Shown: in pieces, positions 17,985 through 27,969 of the stretch
How positions within the stretch are numbered: the stretch's first letter is position 1
How the letters are laid out: the number at the start of each line of letters is the position of its first letter
Source: Pseudoalteromonas luteoviolacea
GTDB lineage: Bacteria > Pseudomonadota > Gammaproteobacteria > Enterobacterales > Alteromonadaceae
DNA: 64,000 nt
Assembly: GCF_018100925.1 (NCBI RefSeq)
Contig: NZ_JAGJEH010000002.1
Span: forward strand, 62,001-126,000
Reading direction: 5' to 3'
Notes under the pieces: generated by a model
Database searches by the model: none
The model's input: the letters and a program-made list of their open reading frames with translations, nothing else
What the model was told of the DNA's origin: nothing
Made by a program: the position numbers and the translations under genes

Positions 17985-20567
17985 ATGCAAAATGAGGACT
18001 GTTTTTCAGATACGTATTTAGCGCCGATAAAGCACATTGCCTCTGGTGGAATGGGTGATGTTTTTCTCGCTAATGATACACGTCTCAGCAGACAAGTCGC
18101 GGTAAAGCGAGTTACGCTGACTGACAGCCACGATGCTCACACGATACGGGAACAGGCGTTGTATGAAGCGCGTCTAATGGCAAAAGCGAATCACCCAAAT
18201 ATTGTTCAGTTGTATGACATTGTTGAAGTCGATTCTCAGCTTCTTCTTGTGCTGGAATACGTGCCCGGGCAAACTTTAGCAAAATATGTGAAGCAAAAAT
18301 TTCTTACTTTAACTGAGAAATTAGCAATTTTGGAAAAAGTAGCCCATGGGTTGCAATACATTCATCAATTGTCACTGATCCACTGCGATGTAAAAGCCAG
18401 CAATATTCTTATCTCTGAGACAGGAGAGGTCAAACTCTCTGATTTTGGCATCGCCAACTCACTTCAAAGTAAAGTAGTAGGGCTGCCTCAGTCGACGAGT
18501 TTTGGCAGTATCTATGCAATGTCGCCAGAACAACTGGAAGGCAGAACACTTAGCTATGCGACAGATATATTCTCTTTTGGAGTACTGAGCTTTGAATTGC
18601 TGTTTGGCCGTCATCCATTTGGCAGTGCCAAGGGAGAGGAACTTGCTAGCCGGATCAAACGGGGTGCATTGATTGAGCCAGAGGGTTTGACTCCTTCAAT
18701 ACCAACGGAACTAACCACTCTATTGCGTCAGATGCTCGATAAGTCGGCGGACAAACGTCCATCGACTAAAGAAATTATCAATGTATTAGGTAGAGCACTT
18801 TCTTTGCTAGAAGCGGGCGAGTCAGACGACACGGCTTCTTTACCTTACACAAGTGAAACTAGCAGACAATTTGGTTCGGCAGGTCAGGTAAAACGCTTCG
18901 CTATTGGATTTATATTGGCCCTGTTTTTTGTTGTTGGTGGGTATTTCAGTTGGTTGTTTTTAAAGCCAGACTCTCGGATTCAGTACACCTTAGTACTTGA
19001 GCCACAAATCACTGTCGAAGGTAAAAGTGGCAAAGAAAATACAGGTCTACTGTTGGCGACGATTGATAGTGCAGTTCGGCAAGTGGTTCTAAATTCTGTT
19101 AACGCAGAATTAGTAAACCATAAGACTTACGGTGACATATCAGATGTTGAAAGCTTGGTTAAGGCGTCTGGGGCGACCGCGATTCTTCTACCTGTAGTTC
19201 GATGTGAAATAACACAGTGCAATGTACGTTTATCTTTATTGAAAGGGGACAGCCAACTAGTACAAGGGGAATTAAATACAAGTATTAAAAGAGATGATTA
19301 TTTAGCGATCAGCTCAACTTACTCGGCATTTGCTGGAAAGTTACTTGGACAACCAAATTTTAAAGCGCGAGAAAAGTTGATCAAAATGGAGCAAACGTTT
19401 TTCAATCAGTATTTACATGTTTACCATGATGTAAATTTTAATGGCAATTTCTCTTTGCTAAATTTGCAGCGAACACGCGCATTAATTGAGGCAGACCCAA
19501 ATTATTTCCCTTTGTACAGCCTTATGATGAACTTATATATTGAGCGGTATCATGTTGATAGGCAAGAGGTATATCTTGAAGACTTGGGTAAGTTGCTTCA
19601 AGCCGCCCCAAGCAGTTATAAGTTAACCAAGTCTTATATTGTTGATATGACTGTATTTGCAATAGAGAGCAAGCAAGATGCGCTGGTACAAGCACAGTTG
19701 GAGCAGCTGTATCAATTTGGTGAAACAGCACTCAGTTACAGGCTTCGAGGGTATTATCTATATAGTTTGCACGATTTGGAGGGGGCAATAGAGATGTATA
19801 CAAAATCAATTACATTGCAATCTAGTGTGCAGTCTAAATATAGCTTGGCTCTAGCTTATTTTTATAATGGCCAACTCGACCAAGCCAAAGCTCAACTCGA
19901 AGAAGTGGAACGTGTATTTCCAAATTATACAGACGCTCAAAAGCTCAGTGCAGACCTGTATATGTTAGAAGGCAGTTGGGCGTTGGCGATTGAAAGATAT
20001 GAAGCCACAATTGCAAAGACAGGCAGTTCTGCTGACTATAGTAACTTGGCTTTAGCATACCTATTTTCAAATCAATATCAAAAAGCTCTACTTGCTGCGG
20101 AGCGTGCTAATACGATCAGCCCGGAAAATATGGGAATTCGGCTCAACTACGCAGACTTGCTGTACTTAAACAATGAAGTTGAAAGAGCTGAAAAAGAGTA
20201 CCTGCGGATTGCAACCAATGATATTTCTGATGCCACGTATAGTGAACTTTTAGTTACAGGGCAGGCGCTCGCACACTTAGGCCGTTATGAGGAGTCGTTA
20301 CAACGTTTATACCAAGCTGTTAAATTGACGACGGATAAACTGAATTATGCATATGAAGCTGCATTGATCTATACACTGGCTGGTGAGTTAAAGTCAGCCA
20401 TTATCCATTATAAAGCTGCCATTGATGGGGGGTACGCACTCTACTGGTTTGACTTACCTTGGTTTAAACCTTTATGTGAGTACCCAGAGTTTAAGAAGCA
20501 AAAGCTTTCAATTTGCCAATCAATGGGTTCTTGGACGGCGAATGATGAGCGTCGGGTCAATCACTAA
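17985..20567 (+). CDS. Membrane-anchored Ser/Thr protein kinase with periplasmic TPR region
   Basis: An 860-residue protein. Residues about 14-275 are an STPK domain: glycine loop IASGGMGDVFLA, ATP-binding VAVK (Lys41), catalytic loop HCDVKASN (Asp135), and DFG (Asp153). The usual HRD arginine is cysteine (Cys134), making it a non-RD kinase. One membrane helix lies at about 305-326. The large C-terminal part, probably periplasmic, ends in TPR-like helices (YSLALAYFYNGQLDQAKAQL, YSNLALAYLFSNQYQKAL). The domain order recalls bacterial one-component kinases sensing outside the membrane; targets are unknown. ATG at 17985 follows AGGTAGGTAGAG. The last 48 bases overlap the convergent gene at 20520-21080. 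Confidence 0.85.
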   Translation: MQNEDCFSDTYLAPIKHIASGGMGDVFLANDTRLSRQVAVKRVTLTDSHDAHTIREQALYEARLMAKANHPNIVQLYDIVEVDSQLLLVLEYVPGQTLAKYVKQKFLTLTEKLAILEKVAHGLQYIHQLSLIHCDVKASNILISETGEVKLSDFGIANSLQSKVVGLPQSTSFGSIYAMSPEQLEGRTLSYATDIFSFGVLSFELLFGRHPFGSAKGEELASRIKRGALIEPEGLTPSIPTELTTLLRQMLDKSADKRPSTKEIINVLGRALSLLEAGESDDTASLPYTSETSRQFGSAGQVKRFAIGFILALFFVVGGYFSWLFLKPDSRIQYTLVLEPQITVEGKSGKENTGLLLATIDSAVRQVVLNSVNAELVNHKTYGDISDVESLVKASGATAILLPVVRCEITQCNVRLSLLKGDSQLVQGELNTSIKRDDYLAISSTYSAFAGKLLGQPNFKAREKLIKMEQTFFNQYLHVYHDVNFNGNFSLLNLQRTRALIEADPNYFPLYSLMMNLYIERYHVDRQEVYLEDLGKLLQAAPSSYKLTKSYIVDMTVFAIESKQDALVQAQLEQLYQFGETALSYRLRGYYLYSLHDLEGAIEMYTKSITLQSSVQSKYSLALAYFYNGQLDQAKAQLEEVERVFPNYTDAQKLSADLYMLEGSWALAIERYEATIAKTGSSADYSNLALAYLFSNQYQKALLAAERANTISPENMGIRLNYADLLYLNNEVERAEKEYLRIATNDISDATYSELLVTGQALAHLGRYEESLQRLYQAVKLTTDKLNYAYEAALIYTLAGELKSAIIHYKAAIDGGYALYWFDLPWFKPLCEYPEFKKQKLSICQSMGSWTANDERRVNH

Positions 20568-21080
20568 CTCGGGCGCTTGTTCCTTATCTTGGCTTGGGTT
20601 GGTCGCAGTGGGTGGTGTTCTGTCACTTAACGTAACACCAAAGTCTAGCTGAGCTATTTCGTCTTGTCCTTTCGGTAACTCTTCGCTGTCCCTAGATGCT
20701 GCAAGCTTAATAACAATTTGGTTTTTAGGGAGTTGGGGGTTACTAGTTAATATACTGACATCTAAGATTTTTAGACCAGAACTTTTTAAGTTAACGCCTT
20801 TGATCTGATATTTATTGGCGGTGGTTGGAGCTAGTGTGTAGTAGAAGCTAACTGTGCGTTCCTCTTCATATTGAAGGTCGCTTAATTCCACATAAAAGGG
20901 AGTTGTTGCGTAGTTAATGACCATTTCTTGTTTCTGCTTGGGCTCAGGGTCATATCTAACAAAGACCTGATCAGGTTGCTGTGGTGTTTGGTCGTATGAC
21001 GCCTCAAATTCAAATGTCGAACCTTGATGGGAGCTTTCATTGATTTGCGCGAGCTTTTCATCGGTCAGAATATCGTTCAT
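20520..21080 (-). CDS. Unknown acidic protein with a DPEP motif, beside the kinase
   Basis: A 186-residue protein without a signal peptide or membrane segment, rich in Gln, Glu, Pro and Asp. It contains FVRYDPEPKQKQEM near residue 40; I recall an uncharacterised 'DP-EP' protein family with such a motif, but cannot verify membership. The predicted beta-rich middle (TVSFYYTLAPTTANKY, NQIVIKLAASRD) suggests a small beta-sandwich. AAGGAG sits 6 bases before the ATG, a strong ribosome site. Its 3' end overlaps the kinase gene by 48 bases tail-to-tail, so the two transcripts are complementary there. Association with the kinase is inferred from position only. Confidence 0.65.
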   Translation of the reverse strand: MNDILTDEKLAQINESSHQGSTFEFEASYDQTPQQPDQVFVRYDPEPKQKQEMVINYATTPFYVELSDLQYEEERTVSFYYTLAPTTANKYQIKGVNLKSSGLKILDVSILTSNPQLPKNQIVIKLAASRDSEELPKGQDEIAQLDFGVTLSDRTPPTATNPSQDKEQAPELVIDPTLIIRRPRTH

Positions 21081-21271
21081 TTTGATCTCCTTGGTACTGT
21101 TTTGATGTCAAAATATAGTTCGGTGTTAACTCATCCTTTTTGCTTCATTCAGCATAGAAGAAGACAGGATTACATGCAATTACACCGGGTTTTGTCGGTT
21201 AATGATTGCGTGTATAGGGTTTTTGTCAGGCGCTGCTATACTTTTGATATATTGATTAGCTTTTTTCAACA

Positions 21272-22363
21272 ATGAAAAGACCACATATTCCAACAGAACA
21301 AATAGGCTCTATCCCTCGAACAGCAGAGTTGATTGAGGCATATCAGCAATATCGCGACGACAAAATTGATTACGATGCGTTGAATCAAATAGCGGAAGAG
21401 CACACCAAGCAAGTGCTCAATGATTTAGCTGATCTTGGTTGCAGTGTTGTGAGTGATGGTGAGCAGCGAAAATTCGATGGTTTTGCGCACTATTGTTTGC
21501 ATAATTCGCCGAGATTTGGCTCGGAAGGTTTGATTGTCGATTTTTCCGATGGTCATCGGCGAGTATTCGCTCCCCATCTTAAAAAAGCACCTTTTAAATA
21601 TGAAAATACAGCAGACGAGTACTTAGCATTTGCTTTGAAGCATACACACTTACCGGTTAAGCAAGCTGTGATATCACCTTCTATGTTGAGCCTAGTGTAT
21701 CCAGCAAAGGGGATAGAGGGGTATAGTCATCAACAGTTTATTGAGGACCTTGTCGCGGAGCATGTCGCGGAAGTTAGACGGTGTTTGGCCTTGGGGGCGC
21801 ATAAAGTACAAATTGATTTTACGGAAGCTAGATTGTCGTTAAAGCTAGATCCATCTGGCGGTATGTTGAGCGCTTTTGTTGAGCTGATTAATCGTTGTCT
21901 GAGCGCGTTTAGTGCGCAAGAAAGGCAGAAAATTGGTGTGCATACTTGTCCTGGCGCAGATATTGATGCGACGCATAGTGCGGAAATCGACTACAAATAC
22001 TTGTTGCCGACATTATTTAAGATAAACGCTGGTAATTTTTACGTGGCACTTAAAGGCGAGCGTGAACCACGAAAAGTACTCAGGTTAATTGGTCAGATTA
22101 TCTCGCCCGAGCAACGTGTCTTTATAGGCGTAACAAACCCGATAGACCCCATTATTGAAAAGCCCGAAGAGGTATGTGAATTGATTATTGCTGCCACCGA
22201 GTTTATCCCTATCGAACAACTTGGTACTACTGACGACTGTGGCTTTTCGCCATTTGCGGACGATGTATCTACAGGAAGAGAGATTGCCTATCAAAAGATA
22301 CGCGCGCGCCTAGAAGGAACAAAAATGGCTGAACAGCAGCTATTTGAAAAGCAATGTAAGTAG
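21272..22363 (+). CDS. MetE C-terminal-like (cobalamin-independent) methyltransferase
   Basis: A 363-residue protein matching the catalytic, C-terminal half of MetE without the N-terminal substrate-binding half. Candidate zinc ligands are in order: His224 and Cys226 (GVHTCPGAD), possibly Glu263 (ALKGE) and Cys323 (DDCGFSPF), corresponding to the His-x-Cys, Glu and Cys set of MetE. The start resembles the family opening (PTEQIGSIPRT). Stand-alone 'core MetE' enzymes elsewhere use other methyl donors such as corrinoid proteins, so the substrate here is open. No strong ribosome site is seen. It is followed closely by a GGDEF gene. Confidence 0.75.
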   Translation: MKRPHIPTEQIGSIPRTAELIEAYQQYRDDKIDYDALNQIAEEHTKQVLNDLADLGCSVVSDGEQRKFDGFAHYCLHNSPRFGSEGLIVDFSDGHRRVFAPHLKKAPFKYENTADEYLAFALKHTHLPVKQAVISPSMLSLVYPAKGIEGYSHQQFIEDLVAEHVAEVRRCLALGAHKVQIDFTEARLSLKLDPSGGMLSAFVELINRCLSAFSAQERQKIGVHTCPGADIDATHSAEIDYKYLLPTLFKINAGNFYVALKGEREPRKVLRLIGQIISPEQRVFIGVTNPIDPIIEKPEEVCELIIAATEFIPIEQLGTTDDCGFSPFADDVSTGREIAYQKIRARLEGTKMAEQQLFEKQCK

Positions 22364-22379
22364 ACTTGGCTATAGCCTT

Positions 22380-23369
22380 ATGAACACATTGAATCTACAC
22401 GAGAGAATCGAGCAATTAGAGCAGGAATTACTAGCGCTCGAGATGGAGAACCATGAGTTAACGCAAAAGATGCTCAAAGCGCAATTTGAAGATCATAAAC
22501 TTCGCGAAATTCAAAAGCTGGCGAAGGTTGGTACTTGGAGCCTGAATCACTTGAGTTACAATTTATCTTTATCAAGCGAACTCAGTATGATCCTGTTTGG
22601 AGAAGAGCAGGTACCTCAGAGTCTTTCTTGGGACAGTTTTTTACAGCTGATTGGAGGTTTAGCAGAGCAAAATATCGGTACGACTATAATGCAAGAAGTG
22701 ATAATCGGAGGACAACAAAAAACCTTTGAGCACAAGATGGTCAAACCGGATGGCGAGACACTATATGTAAAACATTGCTGCGAAACATTTTACAATTCAA
22801 TCGGCCAACCATTAAACTCAGTTGGTCTAATGCAAGATATCACCTTGGAAAAAATTAACGAAATAAGACTGGAGCAACTCTCTATTACTGATGAGTTAAC
22901 AGGCTTAAATAATCGGCGAAAAACCAATGAAGTGCTGGTGGCTCAGCATGACCTTGTACAAAGGTACGACAGTGACTGCACCGCGATTTTGTTTGATTTA
23001 GATTTGTTCAAGCAGTTTAATGATTTATTCGGGCACCAGACGGGAGACGAAGTGCTGCAAACCGTAGCGCAAAAGATCAAAGATAATTTGCGCAGCGCAG
23101 ATATATGCGGTCGTTGGGGCGGGGAAGAGTTTTTAGTTATCTGTCAGAATACGCCGGTCTCTGACGCAACTATGGTGGCTGAAAAACTACGGTGTGTCAT
23201 TGCAGCAATTAACTTGTCCTGCAAAATGCCCGTCACCGCCAGCTTTGGTGTTGCCCAGTTCTCAAAAGGGGAGCCACTTCAAGCGTTTTTAAAACGTTTA
23301 GACCAAACCCTTTACACGTCTAAAAAAGCGGGAAGGGATCAAGTGAACACTTCTTTATATCAGGCTTGA
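22380..23369 (+). CDS. Diguanylate cyclase with PAS-like sensor domain
   Basis: A 329-residue protein: an N-terminal coiled coil (HERIEQLEQELLALEMENHE), a PAS-like fold with PAC tail (MVKPDGETLYVKHCCETF to VGLMQDITLEK), and a GGDEF domain. The active-site loop is GGEEF; RSAD five residues before it is an RxxD inhibitory site, so c-di-GMP feedback is likely. No membrane segment is visible. The frame extends back to a TTG at 22344 inside the upstream gene; I prefer the ATG at 22380, which gives a natural N-terminus. Probably cotranscribed with the MetE-like gene. Confidence 0.88.
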   Translation: MNTLNLHERIEQLEQELLALEMENHELTQKMLKAQFEDHKLREIQKLAKVGTWSLNHLSYNLSLSSELSMILFGEEQVPQSLSWDSFLQLIGGLAEQNIGTTIMQEVIIGGQQKTFEHKMVKPDGETLYVKHCCETFYNSIGQPLNSVGLMQDITLEKINEIRLEQLSITDELTGLNNRRKTNEVLVAQHDLVQRYDSDCTAILFDLDLFKQFNDLFGHQTGDEVLQTVAQKIKDNLRSADICGRWGGEEFLVICQNTPVSDATMVAEKLRCVIAAINLSCKMPVTASFGVAQFSKGEPLQAFLKRLDQTLYTSKKAGRDQVNTSLYQA

Positions 23370-23517
23370 GCTATTTTCTAGTAAATCCCCGTTATTACGG
23401 CTATTGGCATTGATGAAGCCGGTTTTCTGACCGATACTTAGGTTTATTGAAGTACTGCACTGCAATGCGAGTGTGGGTATCTATTTTATGTAACTGAAAA
23501 CATAGAGCAGGCAAGTG

Positions 23518-24546
23518 ATGCAAGAAGAACTATTAAATTCGGTTATTAAGATAACAAAAACGCGGGATATAGACTCACTTGAATACAGTTTATTATCTAC
23601 AATTCAAGAGTTTATTAATTGTCAGCGTATTTCTGTATTTAAGATTATTCAGGGGCAAGGGCCGTGTACGGTCGAGCGTAGTCTGACACTGAGGGTACAT
23701 GATGTCGGGGAGTATGAATGGTTAGACAGGGTAATCATTGACGAGCCTCATGCTGAGTTGAGTTCCTGTTTGCAATCGGCCTGTAGTATCACCATGCAGG
23801 ATTCAGCAGGCACTGAGCGACGTTGGTTACCCATTGTAATCCATGAAAAAACTGCGGGTGCGATCGAAGTACAGTGCGAAGGGCTTGATAGTGCACAACA
23901 AGTGATGCTGAATGCATTTGTACGTATTTATGAGAATTATCTAACTATATTGCGTGAAAACGAGCGTGATAAACTCACTGGGTTACTTAACCGTCAAACG
24001 TTTGATAAGAAGTTAAAGCAATTACTTGAAAAGCAAATGTTGGAGCAAAATCGAGCAATTCGAGATGGCTCTGACTTGCGCTCTTTGCACCGAGGGGCGA
24101 CATCGTGGTTAGCTATGGTAGATATTGATCACTTTAAAAGTGTTAATGATACCTATGGGCATGTTTGCGGCGATGAAGTGTTGTTGATCCTATCACAGCG
24201 TATGCAGGAGTTTTTTCGTTCAACAGATCTGTTGTTTCGCTTCGGTGGTGAAGAGTTTGTTATTGTATTTGAACCAACCGATTATGAGTCAATAAAACAA
24301 AGAATGGAGCAGTTTTTAAATTTAGTGAGAAAGACTTCTTTCCCATTTATTAAAAAGTTGACGGTGAGTGTCGGTCTGGCACGTATTAGCCCTTATGACT
24401 TTCCAATTACGGTGTTAGAAAATGCAGATAAAGCCTTGTACTATGCAAAGGAGCATGGGCGAGACCAAGTTGGCTTTTATGAGGATTTAATATCCCGCAA
24501 GCAAATTAAACAACATATTGAAAGCAGTGATATAGATTTGTTCTAG
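23518..24546 (+). CDS. Diguanylate cyclase with GAF-like N-terminal domain
   Basis: A 342-residue protein. Residues 1-145 look like a GAF-type sensor (an ISVFKII strand, RRWLPIVIHEKTAGAIEVQC). Residues 160-330 are a GGDEF domain with GLLNRQTFDKKL, MVDIDHFKSVNDTYGH, and GGEEF. RSTD five residues upstream is an intact inhibitory RxxD site. No membrane helix. The ATG at 23518 follows an AGG-rich site; a GTG one codon earlier is also open. It is a second, separate cyclase 150 bases after the first, with different sensor input. Confidence 0.88.
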   Translation: MQEELLNSVIKITKTRDIDSLEYSLLSTIQEFINCQRISVFKIIQGQGPCTVERSLTLRVHDVGEYEWLDRVIIDEPHAELSSCLQSACSITMQDSAGTERRWLPIVIHEKTAGAIEVQCEGLDSAQQVMLNAFVRIYENYLTILRENERDKLTGLLNRQTFDKKLKQLLEKQMLEQNRAIRDGSDLRSLHRGATSWLAMVDIDHFKSVNDTYGHVCGDEVLLILSQRMQEFFRSTDLLFRFGGEEFVIVFEPTDYESIKQRMEQFLNLVRKTSFPFIKKLTVSVGLARISPYDFPITVLENADKALYYAKEHGRDQVGFYEDLISRKQIKQHIESSDIDLF

Positions 24547-24675
24547 TGTATGCAGCGAATGTAATCGAATTTAGGTTACTCGCTGCACAAAAACGTTGTT
24601 TTCAACTTTTTTCTGTTATACCCAGCATATTTTTCTTAAACTGTTCAATCTAATCGACTTTCAGCTTAAATAAGT

Positions 24676-27600
24676 ATGTTGCATATAATTCAATCTAACC
24701 GAATGGAGGCGTTACAGGCGCAGTTTAATACTGTAATGCAGACAGCGCCCTTATCTGATCCGTTTCAGAGAGATATTGTATTAGTTCAATCCCCCGGTAT
24801 GTCGCAGTGGTTGAAAAATGGATTGAGTAAACATATTGGTGTGGCGGCTCAGGTCGATTTCCCGCTGCCTTTGAGCTTTATTTGGCGTTTGTACCAACAG
24901 TTTTTGCCCGATGTCCCATCTGAGTCGCCTTATAACAAAAACAATATGGCTTGGAAACTTTTCAATGTACTGCCAAATAAATTGGCGCAGCCACTGTATT
25001 TACCGTTATCAAACTATTTGTATGCCGACATACAGGAAGATGCACTAGCAGGCAAAGAACTGGATGGCCTAAAACTATTTACATTGTGCGAAAAAATTGC
25101 CGATGTGTACGATCAATACCTGATGTATCGCCCCGATTGGCTGTCGATATGGGAGTCTGGTACCGATCAGTTAGCTGATGTTGATGTTGAGATCGCTTCT
25201 TGGCAACCGGATCTGTGGCGCTCTTTAGTTGAATATACGCATCAACTTGGACAAAGTTCATATAATCGAGCCAATATGCATGCGCAACTGCTCACAGCTT
25301 TGGAGAATGCCTCCAGCGAAGCGCTTCCAGAGCGGATCGCCATCTTTGGTTTATCAGCTATGCCGACCAGTCAGTTAGAGGTGTTTCAAGCCCTTGCCTG
25401 CAAAACAGAAGTCCTACTATTTTTCTTTAATCCCAGTGAACATTATTGGGGAGATTTAGTGGATGAAAAAACACAAGCTAAGATCCACGCAAAATATGCA
25501 AAACGACCAGAGATTGATGCTAGCCTAGATGAAGAGCAGGACTACTATAATGTGGGCAATCCGTTACTATCCTCCTGGGGCAAGCTGGGCCGGGATTACC
25601 TTGAACAATTGATACAGCTTGATGCACGTTGGCTTGATGGATTTGTTGAAGACTTTAATGATTCACTGTTGTCGCAGATCCAAAATGAAATTTATCAGCT
25701 GGCATTTAAAGGTGAGTCTTTGCAAGCGGATCCAAACTGGTTTGTAAATGAAGCTGGTAAGTTGCCTGTTTCTGAGGATGATAAAAGCATTTACTTGCAA
25801 GATTGCCACACCCCGCTGAGAGAAGTTGAATGTTTGCACGACCACCTTCTCAATCTATTTAATCAATACCCTGATCTTACACCTAAAGATGTAATTATCA
25901 TGATGCCGGATGTGGGAAGTTACAGTCCTTATATTGAAGCCGTATTTGGTAGTGCACTAGGCAAACGTTACATCCCTTGCGCTTTGGCCGACATGGCGAT
26001 AGAGCAGGAAAAGCCTGTTCTGTCATCGTTTGTAACCTTAGTTAATTTGCCATTTAGCCGTTTTGGCGTTTCTGACATTTTAGATTTGTTGGCGGTGGAA
26101 GCTATTTCAAGCCGCTTTGAGCTTGAGGCATCAGAGTTTGAGCAAATTAAATATTGGCTTGACCAAGTCGTCATCAAATGGGGCTTAGATGCAAAGAATA
26201 AAGCTGACCATGGTTTACCTGAAATGCCACTCAATACTTGGCTGCATGGTTTAAATCGTTTATTACTTGGCGTAGCTAGCAGCTGTGAGGAAGCTGAGTT
26301 TAACGGCGTCTACCCTGCCGATCTAGTCGAAGGAATGGCCATTAATATATTAAGTAAGTTGGTTGCTTTTGTAGAAGCGCTGGACATCGCAAAGCTGCAG
26401 CTTGCAAAAGCGGGTGACCTAGCGGAAAAATCGGAAATGTTAAGGCAGTTGCTTGGCCGCTTCTATCACCAAGATGCTGAACAAAGCTGGGATTTAATGC
26501 AGCTCCACAAAGTGATTGAAGGTATTGAAAAACATTTTGAAAACGGTGATATGCGCACTTCTATTGAGCCCAGAGTATTGGCATATTTGGTAAAGCAAGG
26601 GATCCAAGAGAAAGGGGTTGGGCAGCGGTTTTTATCGGGCGCAGTGAATTTTTGTACATTGATGCCAATGCGAGCTGTGCCATTTAAAGTGGTTTGTCTG
26701 CTTGGCATGAATGATGCCGATTATCCTCGTCAAGTTCAGCCCATAGGGTTTGATCTGGTGCCAGCCTCTTCAAGGCGAAAAGGTGACCGTTCACGAAAAT
26801 TAGATGATCGGTATTTGTTTTTGGAAGCACTCTTAAGTGCGAGGCTGCATTTTTATGTCAGCTATATAGGCCGCTCTTGTTTTAACAACGAAATTCAAGT
26901 GCCTTCGGTGCTAGTTAGTGAATTGTTTGAATATATAGACAGAAGCTTTTACTGTGAGGATAGCAAAGAGCCGCTCAGCATGTTGTTGAAACATCAAGCA
27001 CCACTTCAGCCATTCAACTCTCTTCACTATCAATGTGGGCAGTTGCAAAGCTATAATCCCAACTGGTTATTTTTGCCCGCAGAAGAAGCGAAAAGTTCGC
27101 CGTCACCACTGATTGTAGCGCCACCAGAGGAGTTGGAACTCGCTCAACTGCTACGCGCATTTACCGCGCCACAAAGTTATTTTTATCAATCATGTTTAGG
27201 TATTAAAATAGCGCCTGCAACTGAGTATCAGGATGATACGGAGCCCTTTGCGTTAGATCCTTTAACACGTTACCAATACTTGCAAGAAATCCTCGATACT
27301 CATATCCATGAACAGGCACTTAGCACCGAGCAGATGTTGCAAAGAGGTCATTTACCACAGGCATTTGTGGGAGAGATACAATTAGAGTTATTAGAGCAGC
27401 GCGTACTGCCCATGGTAGCAATACTAAAATCGAAACTGGTGGATGCAAGTGCCCCGCAAGAGATAGCGATCTCGGTAAATGGCATTAAGATAGTCGGTTG
27501 GCTGGACAGGCTGTTTGGCAGCGAACAAATTTTTTATCGGCCTGCGAGTATTAAGGCGAAAGACAAGATCCGGGCATTTATCTATCACTTACTTGCTAAT

Positions 27601-27969
27601 GCGACAGTTTCAGCAATGAACACGACCATTATTGGCTTAGATGAGCAGGTCACTTTTGATGCGATAGATAAACCGAGCGCATTGCAATTACTGGAAACAT
27701 GGATGGTTTTTTACATGCAGTTGATCACCCAGCCAGTGCCTTTTTTCCCAGCTTCAAGTTATGCATATGCCAATACGGAGGATATTGGGAAGGCGAATGC
27801 AAAGTTTGCGGGTGGTCAATATATTGGGGTAGGAGAATCTGAAGATCCTTATGTCGCTCTTAACTTCAAAGATTTAGAGTCTTGTTTGGAGGAGTTTACG
27901 TCATTGAGTAAATCCTTACTTGGTCCAATTATAGCGTTAGAGAAGGAGCAACAACATGGAGATGCTTAA
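24676..27969 (+). CDS. recC: Exodeoxyribonuclease V gamma subunit RecC
   Basis: A 1097-residue subunit of RecBCD, which repairs double-strand breaks and degrades foreign DNA. RecC resembles a helicase without active ATP motifs and scans for Chi sites. It opens MLHIIQSNRMEALQ and then shows VQSPGMSQWLKNGLSKHIGV, both characteristic. Later family sequences include IAIFGLSAMP, and CLLGMNDADYPRQ before GDRSRKLDDRYLFLEALLSA. The length agrees with E. coli RecC (1122). Its stop overlaps the recB start by 14 bases. The recC-recB-recD order here lacks the ptrA gene found between recC and recB in E. coli. Confidence 0.95.
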   Translation: MLHIIQSNRMEALQAQFNTVMQTAPLSDPFQRDIVLVQSPGMSQWLKNGLSKHIGVAAQVDFPLPLSFIWRLYQQFLPDVPSESPYNKNNMAWKLFNVLPNKLAQPLYLPLSNYLYADIQEDALAGKELDGLKLFTLCEKIADVYDQYLMYRPDWLSIWESGTDQLADVDVEIASWQPDLWRSLVEYTHQLGQSSYNRANMHAQLLTALENASSEALPERIAIFGLSAMPTSQLEVFQALACKTEVLLFFFNPSEHYWGDLVDEKTQAKIHAKYAKRPEIDASLDEEQDYYNVGNPLLSSWGKLGRDYLEQLIQLDARWLDGFVEDFNDSLLSQIQNEIYQLAFKGESLQADPNWFVNEAGKLPVSEDDKSIYLQDCHTPLREVECLHDHLLNLFNQYPDLTPKDVIIMMPDVGSYSPYIEAVFGSALGKRYIPCALADMAIEQEKPVLSSFVTLVNLPFSRFGVSDILDLLAVEAISSRFELEASEFEQIKYWLDQVVIKWGLDAKNKADHGLPEMPLNTWLHGLNRLLLGVASSCEEAEFNGVYPADLVEGMAINILSKLVAFVEALDIAKLQLAKAGDLAEKSEMLRQLLGRFYHQDAEQSWDLMQLHKVIEGIEKHFENGDMRTSIEPRVLAYLVKQGIQEKGVGQRFLSGAVNFCTLMPMRAVPFKVVCLLGMNDADYPRQVQPIGFDLVPASSRRKGDRSRKLDDRYLFLEALLSARLHFYVSYIGRSCFNNEIQVPSVLVSELFEYIDRSFYCEDSKEPLSMLLKHQAPLQPFNSLHYQCGQLQSYNPNWLFLPAEEAKSSPSPLIVAPPEELELAQLLRAFTAPQSYFYQSCLGIKIAPATEYQDDTEPFALDPLTRYQYLQEILDTHIHEQALSTEQMLQRGHLPQAFVGEIQLELLEQRVLPMVAILKSKLVDASAPQEIAISVNGIKIVGWLDRLFGSEQIFYRPASIKAKDKIRAFIYHLLANATVSAMNTTIIGLDEQVTFDAIDKPSALQLLETWMVFYMQLITQPVPFFPASSYAYANTEDIGKANAKFAGGQYIGVGESEDPYVALNFKDLESCLEEFTSLSKSLLGPIIALEKEQQHGDA

